Assembly: GCA_031772625.1 (NCBI GenBank)
Contig: CM062814.1
Coordinates: 366,641,750-366,705,749, forward strand
Reading direction: 5' to 3'
DNA: 64,000 nucleotides
Source of the DNA: Pinus tabuliformis
Taxonomy: Eukaryota > Streptophyta > Pinopsida > Pinales > Pinaceae
Both the position numbers and the translations under genes were made by a program. Positions 38,526 through 50,260 of the stretch are shown one piece after another. The notes beneath the pieces were generated by a model that searched no databases, was not told the DNA's origin, and saw only the letters and a program-made list of their open reading frames with translations. The first letter of the stretch is position 1, and every line of letters begins with the position of its first letter.

Positions 38526-39455
38526 ATGGCTCGCACCAGCACCAGCAATAGCATGGGTATGTAGCTCCCACTATTTGATGGCAAAAATTATGACTATTGG
38601 GAAATAACAATGAAAGCCTTGTTTGCTTCCCAAAACTTATGGGAAATAATTGAAGATGGTTTTAGAGAACCAGCAGATGAAAATGAGTTTAATAATCTAA
38701 CTCAGGCAGAGAAGGATCTATTGAAGAGCTACAAGAAGAAGGATTCAAAAGCCCTTTTCTTCTTGTATCAAGCAGTGCATGGAAGCGTGTTTCCAAGGTT
38801 AGCAGCGGCTAAGACATCCAAAGAATCATGGCAAACTCTTAATACAGCCTATCATGGTATGGAGAAAGTGAAGACAACTAAACTACATTTTCTAAGGAGA
38901 GATTTTGAGAATCTATGCATGAAGGAGTGAGACAATATTGACTCATTCTTCACACATGTGATTGGTTTGGTCACACAAATAAGGACTCATGGAGAAGTTC
39001 GTGAAGAAATGAGGATTGTGGAGAAACTATTGAGGAGCCTACCCTCAAAGTTCCATGTGATTGTCACCACCATAGAAGAGACAAAGGATCTCTCAAATTT
39101 TTCAGTTGATGAACTTCATGCATCACTGATAACACATGAGTAGAGGTTGAGTAGAAATGAAAACTCATCTCTAGAGCAAGCCTTCAAGACCTAGATGTCA
39201 TTTGGAAGAGGAAGAGGTCAAGGCAAGGGAAACAAGAAAGGAAGAGGCAGAAGCCAAAACAGAGGTGGAAGAAACAATCCAACAAACGCTCAAGGAAGAG
39301 GCAGCAATCCAAGTCAAAACCAAGGTCAAGGCAACAGTCAACAAAGTGAATAACATCATGCTCAAGGACAAAGGTATGAAAAATCCAATGTCCAATGTTA
39401 TTATTGTAAAAAATATGGGCATTATGCAAATGAATGTAGGAAGAAGCAGCATGAT
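38526..39455 (+). pseudogene. copia gag (UBN2 domain, zinc knuckle) with premature stops
   Basis: From the ATG at 38526 the frame reads MARTSTSNSMGM, stop, then LPLFDGKNYDYWEITMKALF, LWEIIEDGF, KALFFLYQAV, SWQTLNTAYHG, FFTHVIGLVTQI and LLRSLPSKFHVIV. This is the standard UBN2/DUF4219 copia gag. A Gly/Arg/Gln-rich linker and an intact knuckle CYYCKKYGHYANEC (near 39400-39440) follow. In-frame stops occur at 38562, 38928, 39141, 39192 and 39351. Most fit a single transition in a Gln, Arg or Trp codon. The frame runs straight into pol without a shift, as usual for copia elements. Confidence 0.9.
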
Positions 39456-42400
39456 ATGAATAATAGATATAGTGTAAATATCACTAGAGAAAGTATCAGC
39501 CAAGATAATGTGTTGTTAGCTTGTAACATGGTTGAAACAAATAGTGATAATATATGGCTTTTAAATTCCGGTTGTAGTAACCATATGACAGGGAACATAG
39601 CCGTGTTTTCTGCTTTAGATCAGAGTGTGAAGTCACAAGTCACACTTGGGACTGATAGTAAAGTTTCTGTTGTGGGTAAAGGAGAAGTAAAAATATTTAC
39701 AAAGAAAGGTGAAAGGAAAACTATAGCAGATGTCTATTATGTTCCTGGAATGAAGTGTAACCTCTTAAGTATTAGACAGCTTGTTCAAAAAGGTTACAAC
39801 GTTTTCTTTGTGAGTGATGTATGCACCATTATGGATAGAGCACCCAGCAAAAGATGTATTGCTGAAGTGAAGATGACAAGGAATAGGATGTTCCCTCTCA
39901 AAATAAGGGCAGATTTGAAAAACAAAGAAGTAATTGCAGCAGTTACCCAAGAGGCTTTCCAAAGCGTACCAAAGGATGAGAATTGGTTGTGGCACTTGAG
40001 ATTTGGATATCTCAACTTTGGAGGTCTTAACTTGTTGAGAAGAAAAGAAATGGTAAGAGGATTAGCATTGATAGAGAAACGGGACAGCCTTTGTGAAGGT
40101 TGTATCTTGGGAAAACAACACAGAGAAAGTTTTCCATCAGGGAAAAGCATAAGGGCAAAAGCACCCTTAGAAATTGTCCACTCAGACTTATGTGGACCGA
40201 TGCAAACTCCAGCATTAGCAGGTAGCCAATATTTTCTAGCATTCATTGATGATTTCACCAGAAAAACTTGGGTCTATTTCCCGAAAAAAAAAAGTGAAGT
40301 GTTTGAAAAATTTCGAAATTTCAAAGCACTTGTGGAAAATCAAAGTGGGTTGCGTATCAAAGATTTGAGAACTGACAGAGGAGGTGAGTATATCTCCAAA
40401 GAATTCCTACAGTTTTGTAGAGAAAATGGAATACACAAGGAATTTACAGCAAGGTACACTCCGCAGCAAAATGGAGTTGCTGAAAGAAAGAATAGGACCA
40501 TCATGGATATGGTGAGGAGTATGCTAAAGGCAAAGCATTTGCCAAATGATTATTGGGCTGAAGCTGTACACTATGCAATATATATTTTGAATAGATGCCC
40601 TACAAAAGCTGTAATGAACAAAGTGCCAGAAGAAGCATGGAGTGGGAGAAAGCAAGGAGTCACCCACATGAAAGTTTTTGGATGTGTGGCTTACACACAC
40701 ATTACAGATCAGCTAAGGAGGAAGTTGGACAGCAAAGGGGAGAAATGTATTTTCATTGGATACAGTGAGGAATCCAAGGCTTACAGGTTGTATATCCCAT
40801 CTACCAAGAAGTTTTTTGTGAGCAGAGATGTTCAATTCATTGAGGAGGAAGCTTGGGATGGAAGCATAGAGAAAACAATTAATGTTAAAAAATGTTTGCC
40901 TCATGATGAAGATGATGAGGAGATGGCTGAAATACATCCCCAAACAGCAACACCAACACAAGGGCAGCAAGAGACACCCTTGAGGAGAAATGAAAGTGCT
41001 TCTCCAAGCACACCACAAGGAGGAAATTCAAGTGCTTCTTCAAGCACTTGTACACCAAATGAAAGAGGTAAGAAGTTCAGAAATTTAAGTGATATTTGTG
41101 AGCAAGAGGCAGCAAATGAAGGTATGAATTCTTTGTTTGCATTATATTGCCATGTTGATGACCCTGTTCATTTCGAAGATGCAATTAAACATAAAAAATG
41201 GATAGAAGCTATGGATGAGGAAATGAATGCCATAGAAAGAAATAAGACATGGGATTTGGTTAAGCTACCAAAAGGTAAAGAAGTCATTGGAGTTAAATGG
41301 GTCTACAAGACCAAGAGTAATGCTGAAAGCAAAATAGAAAGACACAAGGCAAGACTTGTCATCAAGGGATACAAGCAGCAGTATGGGAGAGATTATGAGG
41401 ATACTTTCGCACCGGTTGCTAGAATGGAAACTGTGAGATCAATGTTGTCCATAGCAGCACAAAACAAGTGGAAAGTTTACCAAATGGACGTGAAGTCAGC
41501 ATTCCTAAATGGAGTGTTAATGGAAGAGGTTTACATTGAACAACCTCTAGGCTATGAAAAGAAAGGCCAAGAGCACAAAGTTTGCAGGTTGAAGAAAGCT
41601 CTTTATAGGTTGAAGCAAGCACCAAGAGCATGGTACAACAGGATAGATTCCTATCTACTGGAAAATGGATTTGAGAAGTGTGAGGGAGAACCCACCCTCT
41701 ACATCAAAGAAAAAGATGGTAAAAAACTAATTGTTGTGTTATATGTTGATGATGTTATTTTCACAGGTAATGATGGCTACCTCATTGAAAACTTCAAAAT
41801 AGTCATGAAAGAAGAATTTGAAATGACTGACATGGGTTTGTTGAGATACTTCTTAGGAATAGAAGTAGATAAAAACGAAAATGGGATTTTTATCTCACAG
41901 GAAAAATATGTTAATGAAGTATTGGAAAGATTTAATATGCAGGACAACAAAGCAGCAATCACTCCAACAGTGATGGGATTAAAACTCAGCAAAGAGGACA
42001 GCAGCAAGGATTTTGATCCTAGTTTGTACAAGAGCATAGTTGGCAGCCTAATGTATTTGACTGCAACTAGGCCAGATATAATGTTTGCTGTTAGTTTGAT
42101 TTCCAAATTCATGGAGAGGCCAAAATAAGCACATTGGCAGGTAGCAAAAATAATTCTGAGGTATATCAAAGGTAGTAAAAGGTATGGCATTTTATATACC
42201 TTTTCAGAAAGTTCAGATTTAGTTGGATACACTAATAGTGATTGGGCTGGAAGTGTAGATGATCGGAAAAGAACATCCGGTTATCTCTTTCACATGGGTT
42301 CAGGAGCCATTTCGGGGGCTTCTAAGAAACAACCTATCGTGGTGTTGTCTACATCATAGGCAGAATACGTGGCAGCTATAGCAGCAACGTGTCAAGCAGT

Positions 42401-42713
42401 TTGGATGAGAAGGATGTTAAGGAGCTTAGGCCAAGAGCAGGCAAAAGAAACTGTAATTTTTTGTGACAATAGCTCAGCTATTGCCTTATCCAAGAATTCT
42501 ATGTTTCACAAGTGAACGAAACACATTGATACAAAGTTCCATTACATCAGAGAATTGGTGAACGATGGTGAAATTGTTTTACAACATTGCAGCACTCAGG
42601 AACAGGTTGCGGACATTCTGACCAAGCCTTTGGGACAGAAAGGTTTTGAGTATTTGAGGAAATGTTTGGGTATCACTGATAACCCAGCAGTTGAAATTAA
42701 AGGGGAGTGTTGA
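39456..42713 (+). pseudogene. copia pol: near-intact 890-codon frame plus RNase H tail
   Basis: The stretch 39456-42128 is open for 890 codons. The protease site reads WLLNSGCSNHMTG, so the catalytic Asp of DSG is Asn. The pre-integrase part reads WHLRFGYLNFGGL with Tyr for the usual zinc-binding His, followed by CEGCILGKQH. The integrase D,D,E residues lie in VHSDLCGP, LRTDRGGEY and NGVAERKNR. RT has KARLVIKGYKQ, MDVKSAFLNG, LKQAPRAWY and LYVDDVIFTGND. After TAA at 42126, RNase H follows in the same frame (YTNSDWAGSVDDRKRTSGY, FCDNSSAIALS, KHIDTKFHYIRE) with stops at 42357 and 42513. The natural stop TGA (42711-42713) lies inside the 3' LTR, so the last Cys codon and the stop come from the LTR. 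Confidence 0.93.
42699..42707 (+). promoter_or_regulatory. Polypurine tract of the exon-2 copia element
   Basis: AAAGGGGAG directly precedes the 3' LTR start TGTTGAAATG and also encodes the last residues of pol. Confidence 0.85.
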
Positions 42714-43767
42714 AATGATAATTTCAACTGCTACACTATTTTTCCCTTGCGACGCGATCTCATCGCAGATCACAAATCGTATTCATGACCATTGTCTCCG
42801 TGTGTTCTCTTGAATTTTTCCCAACGCGATGATGTGATATAATTGCATATCGCAAATCGCGTCCACGACCTGTTGCCCTGCTACGTTCTTTGTCTTTCTA
42901 CCGATTACGATTCTGCGATACGATCGAAAATCACAAATCGTAACTCTCATATGAGTTTTGTTTTCACTCCCGCTGATGCGATGTTGCAATTTAACCCGTC
43001 AGCTATCGCATATCGCACCTTCACCATGTTAATATCCGTCGTCAATTTTTAATCCAACGACCATTATTTATTCCCGCCTCAAACGTGCCTCCGCCATACT
43101 GTCTTTATACCTTAATCTGTTTTATGTTCCCAAAGAAGGAAGAATGTCTGATTCAACATTCTGCGCCATTACTTATCAACAACCACATTTAACATGAAAG
43201 TATGAGCGAGAAGGAAAGGACCTGCCTCGAGCAGCTCAACGCATTTATAAGTTATGGAGTTCCACTCCACCTACTCGAGAAGTACAACAGAATATCAGAA
43301 AAGATCAGTTTTTGTTCATCAAGAGCAGCAGACTGTAGCAGAGACTCCATCAGGGAGTTAAAGCGGTTGGTGGTCATTTTTGACCTTCTCACGCATAACC
43401 TAGTAGATATATAGTTTTAGTTTTTTTTTTTTTAGAAGTGAGTGAGTGATCGAGGAATGTGAAAAAGCACAACAGTGAATCTGTAACATGCAGCAGCGCA
43501 TGAATGTAAAAAAAAGCCGCAGTAGCAAAATAGCATATAGTGTAGACACAACAATGTGTGAATTTTTTTTGTAAATCCCTCAGTGAGAGAGGAAGAACCA
43601 TATTTTGTAACAATAGTCTTTTAATGAATACAAGTTTTTATGTGTGTGTGTAAAACTCTGTGTTCTGGAAACATTTTTTTTGTTCCGCTGTGTTAAGATC
43701 CTGTGTGGTAAAAACAGAGTATTAATCTGTGTTCAGTTTTGTTTGAAATCACCTGAAATTTCTAACA
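42708..43767 (+). repeat. 3' LTR of the exon-2 copia element
   Basis: 1060 bp, direct repeat of 37278-38374, ending TTTCTAACA; followed by AGCCA target duplication and the continuation of laccase exon 2. Confidence 0.93.
43202..43414 (+). CDS. Small conserved ORF within the 3' LTR (unknown)
   Basis: This is the 3' LTR copy of the 70-codon frame at 37772-37984, starting MSEKERTCLEQL. Both copies end with the same TAG followed by 'ttttagttttttttt'. The frame is open in both LTRs although pol has eight stops. No function is known; see the finding on conservation. Confidence 0.35.
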   Translation: MSEKERTCLEQLNAFISYGVPLHLLEKYNRISEKISFCSSRAADCSRDSIRELKRLVVIFDLLTHNLVDI

Positions 43768-45121
43768 AGCCAAGCATAATGCCACTATTCATTGGTATGT
43801 CACTATAACCTGAATTGGACTAGATGAGAACAATATATCTACTACGGCAATGCTTATTTATTATAATATAGATTCGCCTTAAATATGAGTTATATGAGCT
43901 GTCAATTTAGGGTTTTGTTGGTCATGGTTCCATTAAAGGTAATCAAAGTTTTTATGGTTCTATGATCATTGAACACTAACATTGTATATAAAACCTTGAC
44001 CTACATTTAGCGGAACCATAAACATGAGGAATCATATCTGACCACTTGCATTTAAAACCAATCTGTATAATGGATATGCGTTGCCTATCTGCTGCGGTTT
44101 ATAGATATATTTGATGCGTATAGATGTGGTCCTTACAGACATATTTGATGGGTATAGATTATAAGATTACTCCTTATATCTGTCACGCATGGAGTGAGGC
44201 AATTGCGTACAGGGTGGGCTGACGGACTTGGATATATTACACAATGTCCCATTCAACCATGTGGACGTTACACATACAGATTCAACACTACTGATCAAGA
44301 AGGAACCTTGTGGTGGCATGCTCATGTGTCATGGCTCCTAGCTACTGTGCATGGAGCTTTCGTAATCTACCCTAACAAAGAAAGCTCATATCCATTTCCT
44401 AAACCCCATGGGGAAACTCCTCTTATAATAGGTAATGAGTTGCTTTGACCTTCAATACAGAAAACATTAATGTATGTTTAATGGCTAATATTGATTAAAA
44501 GCGATGATGTAATTGAACAGGAGAATCGTGGAACGCTGACCCTATGGCGGTTATAGACGAAGCACTCCGCAGTGGTGGTGCGCCCAATTTGTCGGATGCA
44601 TATACCCTAAATGGACAGCCAGGAGACCTGTATAACGGCTCTAGGGCAGGTATTAATACTTTCCTTTCATAGATCAGGTATTGAAATTATATAAATCCGT
44701 TTGTTGAATATTGACTTATAGATATTGTTGATGCAGGAACATTTCGGTTTCTTGTGAAACAAGGAGAAACTTATCTTCTACGGATGGTCAATGCAGCACT
44801 AAATAGTGCGCACTTTTTCAAGATAGTAGGCCACAAATTTACAATTGTGGCTGTGGATGGTTCCTACACCAAGCCATACAAAACAGATGTAATCGTCATT
44901 GCTCCCGGCTAGACTACTGATGTTTTTGTCACCGCCGACCAACCAGTGGGCAGATACTATATGGCTGCCCGAGATTATAATAATCAGGCAGCAGGTCGTT
45001 TCGATAACACTACAACTATAGCAATTTTTTATTACGTGGGACACAAAAATACATGTCCCATTTTCCCTAGGCTTCCATACTACAATGACACCGCGGTCGT
45101 CACTAGATTTAGCAGAGCACT
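43768..45121 (+). pseudogene. Laccase pseudogene, block 2 (end of exon 2 to middle of exon 5)
   Basis: After the TSD, exon 2 ends with HNATIHW and donor gtatgt (43795). Exon 3 (44187-44431) encodes [31 protein letters not shown] and [11 protein letters not shown], keeping copper-ligand motifs HW-HG and WHAH. Its acceptor reads ..ctgtcAC instead of AG, a splice-site mutation. Exon 4 (44521-44649) encodes [16 protein letters not shown] and [16 protein letters not shown]. Exon 5 starts at 44737 ([34 protein letters not shown]), has a TAG in APG-stop-TTDVFV near 44913, and is cut at 45121 by a second LTR element. Length, motif order and intron positions match plant laccases. Confidence 0.93.
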
Positions 45122-46163
45122 TGTTATAGACATTTTTGTGCCTTACAGCTATAAGCATGAAATGTCCATAATCTAAGGGATCCAAAGTCCCTAAACATGT
45201 TGTTCCTACCCCTAGAGGAACAAGGCCAACAAACCACAGCAATTCACAGAAGGTTTCCACCAGAAACTGCTCAAAAACAAGTCAATTCAGGATCAATTCA
45301 GAGGCTCCACTAGCTGTCTGTGCTGAAATGCAGAGATTACACTGGCTAGGTGCACTGCAACTCAGGTAGAAGCACTACCAGGGTGCGCTGAGCGGGAAGT
45401 GACAAATGGCAAGTTCATTCAACGAGGTGGAAAGACCCTGGAAGCTTCCAGAATCTTCTCCAATGACACTTGCCTCAATGAATTCGACTAGTGATGAGTA
45501 AGAGGCTCTTAGTCTCCAAGTGGAAGCAAGAACTGACAAAGCGAGAGGACACTAGTCAGATCTCAAGCTGACTCATCCTCTCTCCAAACATCTATATATG
45601 GATCTCTCCTCCATGAGATCGAGGAGGCTGGAATTTTGTTATTGCAAAGAATTGTTGTTGGTTTGAGATTGGAATCATTGGGTGTTTAATGCTTTGAAGG
45701 GAGGTGAAGATAGTAATTTCATTTGCTGGGAAGGAGATGCTGGATTGGAGCCCTCTTGGTTGTATCTCCTCCTATACCTTGTTATTCATCAATAAAGCTA
45801 TCTTGGTTTCTCCTATATACTGATGTATCTTTGATGTATGATTGCATTAGTATGTTTAGTTTATTTCTAATCCTGAACTAGTTATGAATATGAATCTATG
45901 TCTTTGTGTAGTGTTCTCTTCTTGTGATCTTCCAGGAGCCTGTTGAAGCTGGGCGAGTGAGAAGGCAAGAAGTTGGGAACTCTCAAAGAGAAGAGAAACC
46001 GGATCGAGGGACAAACGGAAGACACCGGTTAGTCCATCTATCCCTCTTCATTCTTAGTTCATAAAGGAAGAATACTAGAATAGCTGTTTCTGTTTTGTTG
46101 CTAAGGCACTGTCACACCTTAGGTGGATAGGATCGTCCTGCATAGGCATTTTTCCCCACAACA
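45122..46163 (+). repeat. 5' LTR of the exon-5 element
   Basis: Begins TGTTATAGAC and ends TTTTCCCCACAACA; near-identical to 52061-53101. Confidence 0.95.
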
Positions 46164-46166
46164 AAT

Positions 46167-46184
46167 TGGCGACTCCGCTGGGGA
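46167..46184 (+). promoter_or_regulatory. Primer binding site of the exon-5 element
   Basis: TGGCGACTCCGCTGGGGA starts three bases after the LTR. Position and TGG start are diagnostic of a PBS; the primer tRNA is not identified here. Confidence 0.75.
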
Positions 46185-47894
46185 GATCTGTTTAGTCATT
46201 TTATTTGTGTCTCTATCATTGTTTGTTTCATAGACTCAAGAGCAACAATCGAACTGCATCTGCTATTTTCAGATGCAAAGTAGGCAGCTGCTGCTTTGAT
46301 CCAATCACTGGATTTGTCTATGATCTGAACAATGGACTCACAAATGATTTGATGATCCTTTGTGATAGATCTTAGCCCTCCTTCAAATCATCCCTTTGAT
46401 TGTACCTTGCTTGTTGCTTTTATTTGGCCTGAAACCATAGATTAATCAGCAAACTGTGACCCAGAACCCAGAGAAGAACTCTCATTTCTGCTTCAGTGCA
46501 GACCCTGTGAAGAGGTTCTGCATTTCAACGCAGGTCCCGTGAAGGCTACCTGCGCTGAATGTCAAAAACTTTGTGTTGAGGGTGCGTTGATCCAGCTTAG
46601 GCCTTGTGCAGCTGGGGTTCTCTGCTCTGTTTTGCCTTGTTTTGATCTCTGATTTCTACAGCCTGTAACCAACATAGGTACCTGTTTGATAACTCCTTTT
46701 CTCTGCTTAAATTCCGCCTCCTTTTGTACAAAAAGACTGTGAGTGTTTTTATGTGTTTGTGGTGTCATTTACAGTTTTCCTTTGCAAGAGTGAAATAGTC
46801 ATCCTGTAGCCCTTGATTCAGATCTGTTGATTGTGATCTTAGGAGAGAGTTCATTGGCTGTTTACAGTTGATTATACATTTACTTTTGCTCTTGGTTTGA
46901 GTTTGTCTCTTTTAAATGTCGAAACAAGTGTTCATTTCGAAAGTCGTAAAGTGTTGTATTCTCTTCTACCCTTTCTGATTTCGAAAAAGTAAACTTGCTT
47001 GTATTTGTCATTTAAAAGCAAATTCAAAGTTGTACAAAAAGCTTTCCTTTTAGGCATCAATATTAAGAGAGCGGAAAACAAACACCTGCATTGTGCATTT
47101 GCATCTTGATAGTTTGCATGTTTGATTTAGGAAAAGTGCATTTAGAGTGTGCTGATTGCTCTTTGAGAAAAGATGGTGTCTTTCTTTTCCCTTTGTAGCT
47201 AGGATTTTCATTGTTGAAAAGATATAAAAGCTTGCTTATCATCTTTAGATTGCATTTAGGAATTGTATCATACATCTCGTGGTGATCCAAAAAGGCAAAC
47301 TTCTAAGAAAGATCAACCTAAAATAAATTGAATGAACTTAACAACGCTTTGTAACTTAACGCACAACATAGAGGTCTAGGCTAGAGACGTGTTCCGGCGT
47401 CGTAAAGCCTGGTGACTGTCGATCTCGTTGATGGTGGGTGATTCCTCCTGAGGGACGATAGTGCCAGTACGGATTGTGCTCCCACGTACCGTCGAGTATA
47501 TATTGGGAGACCCCTATAGGCATAAAACCATTATCCTTAGGAAGCCGTGTCGTCCGCCCTACTGATCGCAATGCACTGAACACAGCATTCAGGAAGATTG
47601 ACCGCCCGTACCTTAAAAAGTATTCTGCGGTTTTGCGAAAAGTTTGGCACACCCTCTGCCTAGAACTCCAGAGCAGTTCCTTTTGGCCTTTTTCAGACTC
47701 TATAACGGAAAAAGTCCATCCGAGCATTTGTCACTTCGGGCTCGTTAAAACATCGAAGGAGACTAGAGTCATCTTTAGCTTTTTCTCGACTCTTTAAAAT
47801 TGAAAAAGCAAGTTGTGTCTAAAGTGTCATTAAAATTTATTTTAAACGGAATAATCACCCTTTTTTTCCCTGTGTTGATCTTTAGGTTGAGAAA
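46185..47894 (+). other. Untranslated leader of the exon-5 element
   Basis: 1.7 kb between PBS and gag-like start with no convincing ORF. A structured-looking GC-richer part lies at about 47380-47780 and contains 'ggctcgttaaaacatcg', a motif that recurs downstream at 50030-50910. Confidence 0.5.
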
Positions 47895-49463
47895 ATGGAG
47901 CACACCGACCAAGGAATTCACCTTGGTGGAAATCCTAGTCCCTTCTCCTCTTGGGGAGATGTTGGTACGCCCCATATGGCCACATTGTCGCTTCCAGGAC
48001 TGACGATTGGCTTGCCGGTCTGGCTCTTCTCAACCAATGACGTTCACAACACCACTATTCCTGAACAGTCGAATCAACAGTTAGACCAGACCAGAGTTAC
48101 CCACCAGCCTTCTACTTTGTCTAATTCTTCCTCTCCTCCTTCCTCTTCGCTTGACGGAACTGGTAAAACAAAAAACCAAGTTCCTAAGGAGAAGAAGTAA
48201 AAGAAGAAGAAAGAAAAGAAGAAGAAGGAGCCAAAAGCGACTGGGGGCAAACAAGTGTCGTCTGACAAAAATCCACACACAGCACTGACTAGGCCTAAAT
48301 CACCATGTGTCATATGCAAGGGAGACCACTTCCACAAAGATTGTCCCTGCATCCCTCGGATACTAAGGGACGGGTCTCCCCGTTTGCACAATTCGGTGGC
48401 GTCAACCTCTGATAGCCATGTTGACAGCACACCGTCAACTAGTGAAAGTGAAGCCACAGGACAGAGAGGGAAAGCTAGATTTCCCTGCAAACTGTGTGAA
48501 GGCGACCATGCCATCCACCGTTGTCCCTTCTTAGACGAGGCTAAAAGAGTTTTGGAAGATCGCTCGGTTTTACCAGTGCGACTTTCTCCTGGATATCAAA
48601 AACTCTTGCCAAGTCCTTCACCAGTTGAGAACCCGGCTGGCCCGCTCAGGTGGTCAGCCGAAGCACCTATCATTGAGGATGAACCGTCCGAATCCATACC
48701 TGACGAAAGTCAAAAGGTCGAGGCGGCAGTTGACCCGGTCTTGCCTTCAGAGGTTCTATCTTCGAATGATACCATCACAGAAGAGAATAAAGACGACACC
48801 GTCCAAATTCTCTTTATCAACACAGACTCCGACGAACAAGGGGGCAATTTGTCCATTCCTTTATCACAGGAAGGAACTTCGTCAGAGTCATACCCGGCCG
48901 TCTATTCGGTCCCACCACCAAGCAACCTAGTTGTATCCTTCGACTGGAACCAACTAGGTAGACCCCGGTTGCCAGCAAGCATACCATTCAGAATTATCGT
49001 TCAAATATACAGAATGGTAATGGCTGGCACCATCATTGATGAGGGGGAATCTGTGAGTATCCTTTCCTCTATTGCTTGGAAAGCGCTTGGTTCGCCAGCG
49101 CTTTTGCTTGAAATGAGAAATCTGATAGGTTTCGATATAGGAACCAGTCGACCTTTAGGGATTCTTCCCAATGTGCCAATCACATTGAAAGGGAAGACCG
49201 TTCAAATGAACGTGATGGTCATTCAAGGACCCTTGGATTATAACATACTCCTTGGACGAGACTATATATATTGCATGGGAGCCATCGTCTCCTCACTCTT
49301 TAGAGTAATGTGTTTTCCACACGAAGGAAGAGTGGTCAAGCTCGTGGACCAGCTTTCATTTCCCGGATCACACATCGCAAATAGTCATATACCATCCCTA
49401 AATGCTCTCTTCACGCAAGAAATGTCTCAACCCACGGTCCATCCTCCTGATGAGCGCGAGTAA
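47895..49463 (+). pseudogene. Gag-like/retropepsin-like protein of the exon-5 element (one stop)
   Basis: The frame starts at ATG 47895 (MEHTDQGIHLGGN) and is 522 codons long with a single TAA at 48198 in a lysine-rich stretch. Two short zinc knuckles follow: CVICKGDHFHKDC and CKLCEGDHAIHRC (C-x2-C-x3-H-x4-C, one residue shorter than the usual retroviral spacing). An acidic linker leads to a retropepsin-like fold near the end: IIDEGESVSILSSIAWKAL, then ITLKGKTVQMNVMVIQGPLD and YNILLGRDYIYCMGA. Here the usual D-S/T-G is D-E-G, so proteolytic activity is doubtful. From memory, DEG-type variants occur in related plant elements. No RT follows before the 3' LTR. Apart from the stop the protein looks intact, in line with the young LTRs. 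Confidence 0.75.
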
Positions 49464-50012
49464 TCCAGGAAGATATGACTGGAACCTAGGGGACATGCGT
49501 CCTGGTCTGCTTCGGCAGAAAAACTTTGGGTATAGGGTAGGTTTCCACGGGAGAATATGACTAGTCTGTACCCCGCCCATGCTGGAAGAGGGTTATTCTA
49601 GAATAAGATTCTTTTGTCAAAGTTATGTGAGTTGACAGACGGAGTCTCTCACCTTTGTCTATTTCGGTAGATATCGCCGAAGAAGCGTTTTGTTTGAAAG
49701 ATTAACGAGACAATATTTGGGTAACCTGAAAGAGGTAGGCCTCTTCCGGTAAAACAAATGTTATATTGGACTAAGTAGAGGTAACCTTGAAACTCTGTTT
49801 TATACCTGGGGGCATGCAAACCTTTTGGAGTGCAAGCAAGGGGTGGCTATTTATTTTTTAAATTTTTAGGACCTCTAACCCTTTAAACTCGTAGGATTAG
49901 TCGTTTCCAAACTTGCATAACAAAAGGATGCGGGGCATAGCTTTGGTAAGGCGCAAGCTCCATAAAAAATGGCATCTTACATGACACATTCTTATCATAT
50001 GACTGGATTATC

Positions 50013-50260
50013 GAGCAGTTTTAGCACACAGTTCATGCTCGTTAAAAAATAAACGCAAGATCCGAGCAGTTTTAGCACATAGTTCATGCTCGTTAAAAAA
50101 TAAACGCAAGATCCGAGCAGTTTTAGCACATAGTTCATGCTCGTTAAAAAATAAACGCAAGATCTGAGCAGTTTTAGCACATAGTTCATGCTCGTTAAAA
50201 AATAAACATAAGATTGAGCAGTGTTTTTCCGCATTTAAGCTCGTTAAAAAATGAACTATT
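50013..50260 (+). repeat. 51-bp tandem repeat array
   Basis: Units start with GAGCAGTTTTAGCACA at 50013, 50064, 50115 and 50166, plus a decayed unit at 50216. Each ends in 'gctcgttaaaaaat(a)aac'. Period 51 bp, nearly identical copies. Confidence 0.9.

Larger units (their letters stand above)
37278..43767 (+). mobile_element. Ty1/copia element inserted in laccase exon 2
   Basis: Complete element on the plus strand: 5' LTR 37278-38374, PBS 38377-38388, gag-pol 38526-42713, PPT just before 42708 and 3' LTR 42708-43767. The target duplication AGCCA is perfect (37273-37277 and 43768-43772). Gag and pol are in one continuous frame of 1395 codons with no frameshift but eight premature stops. By eye the LTRs differ at about 7-10% of positions outside a conserved internal ORF, and the 3' LTR lacks about 46 bp. 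The insertion is therefore moderately old. Confidence 0.95.

Noticed and set aside
39202..39459. 85-codon Glu/Lys-rich ORF
   Set aside because: Alternate frame of the copia gag linker; the true frame is Gly/Arg/Gln-rich and leads into the zinc knuckle.
44799..45260. 153-codon minus-strand ORF
   Set aside because: Antisense shadow of laccase exon 5 running into the LTR.
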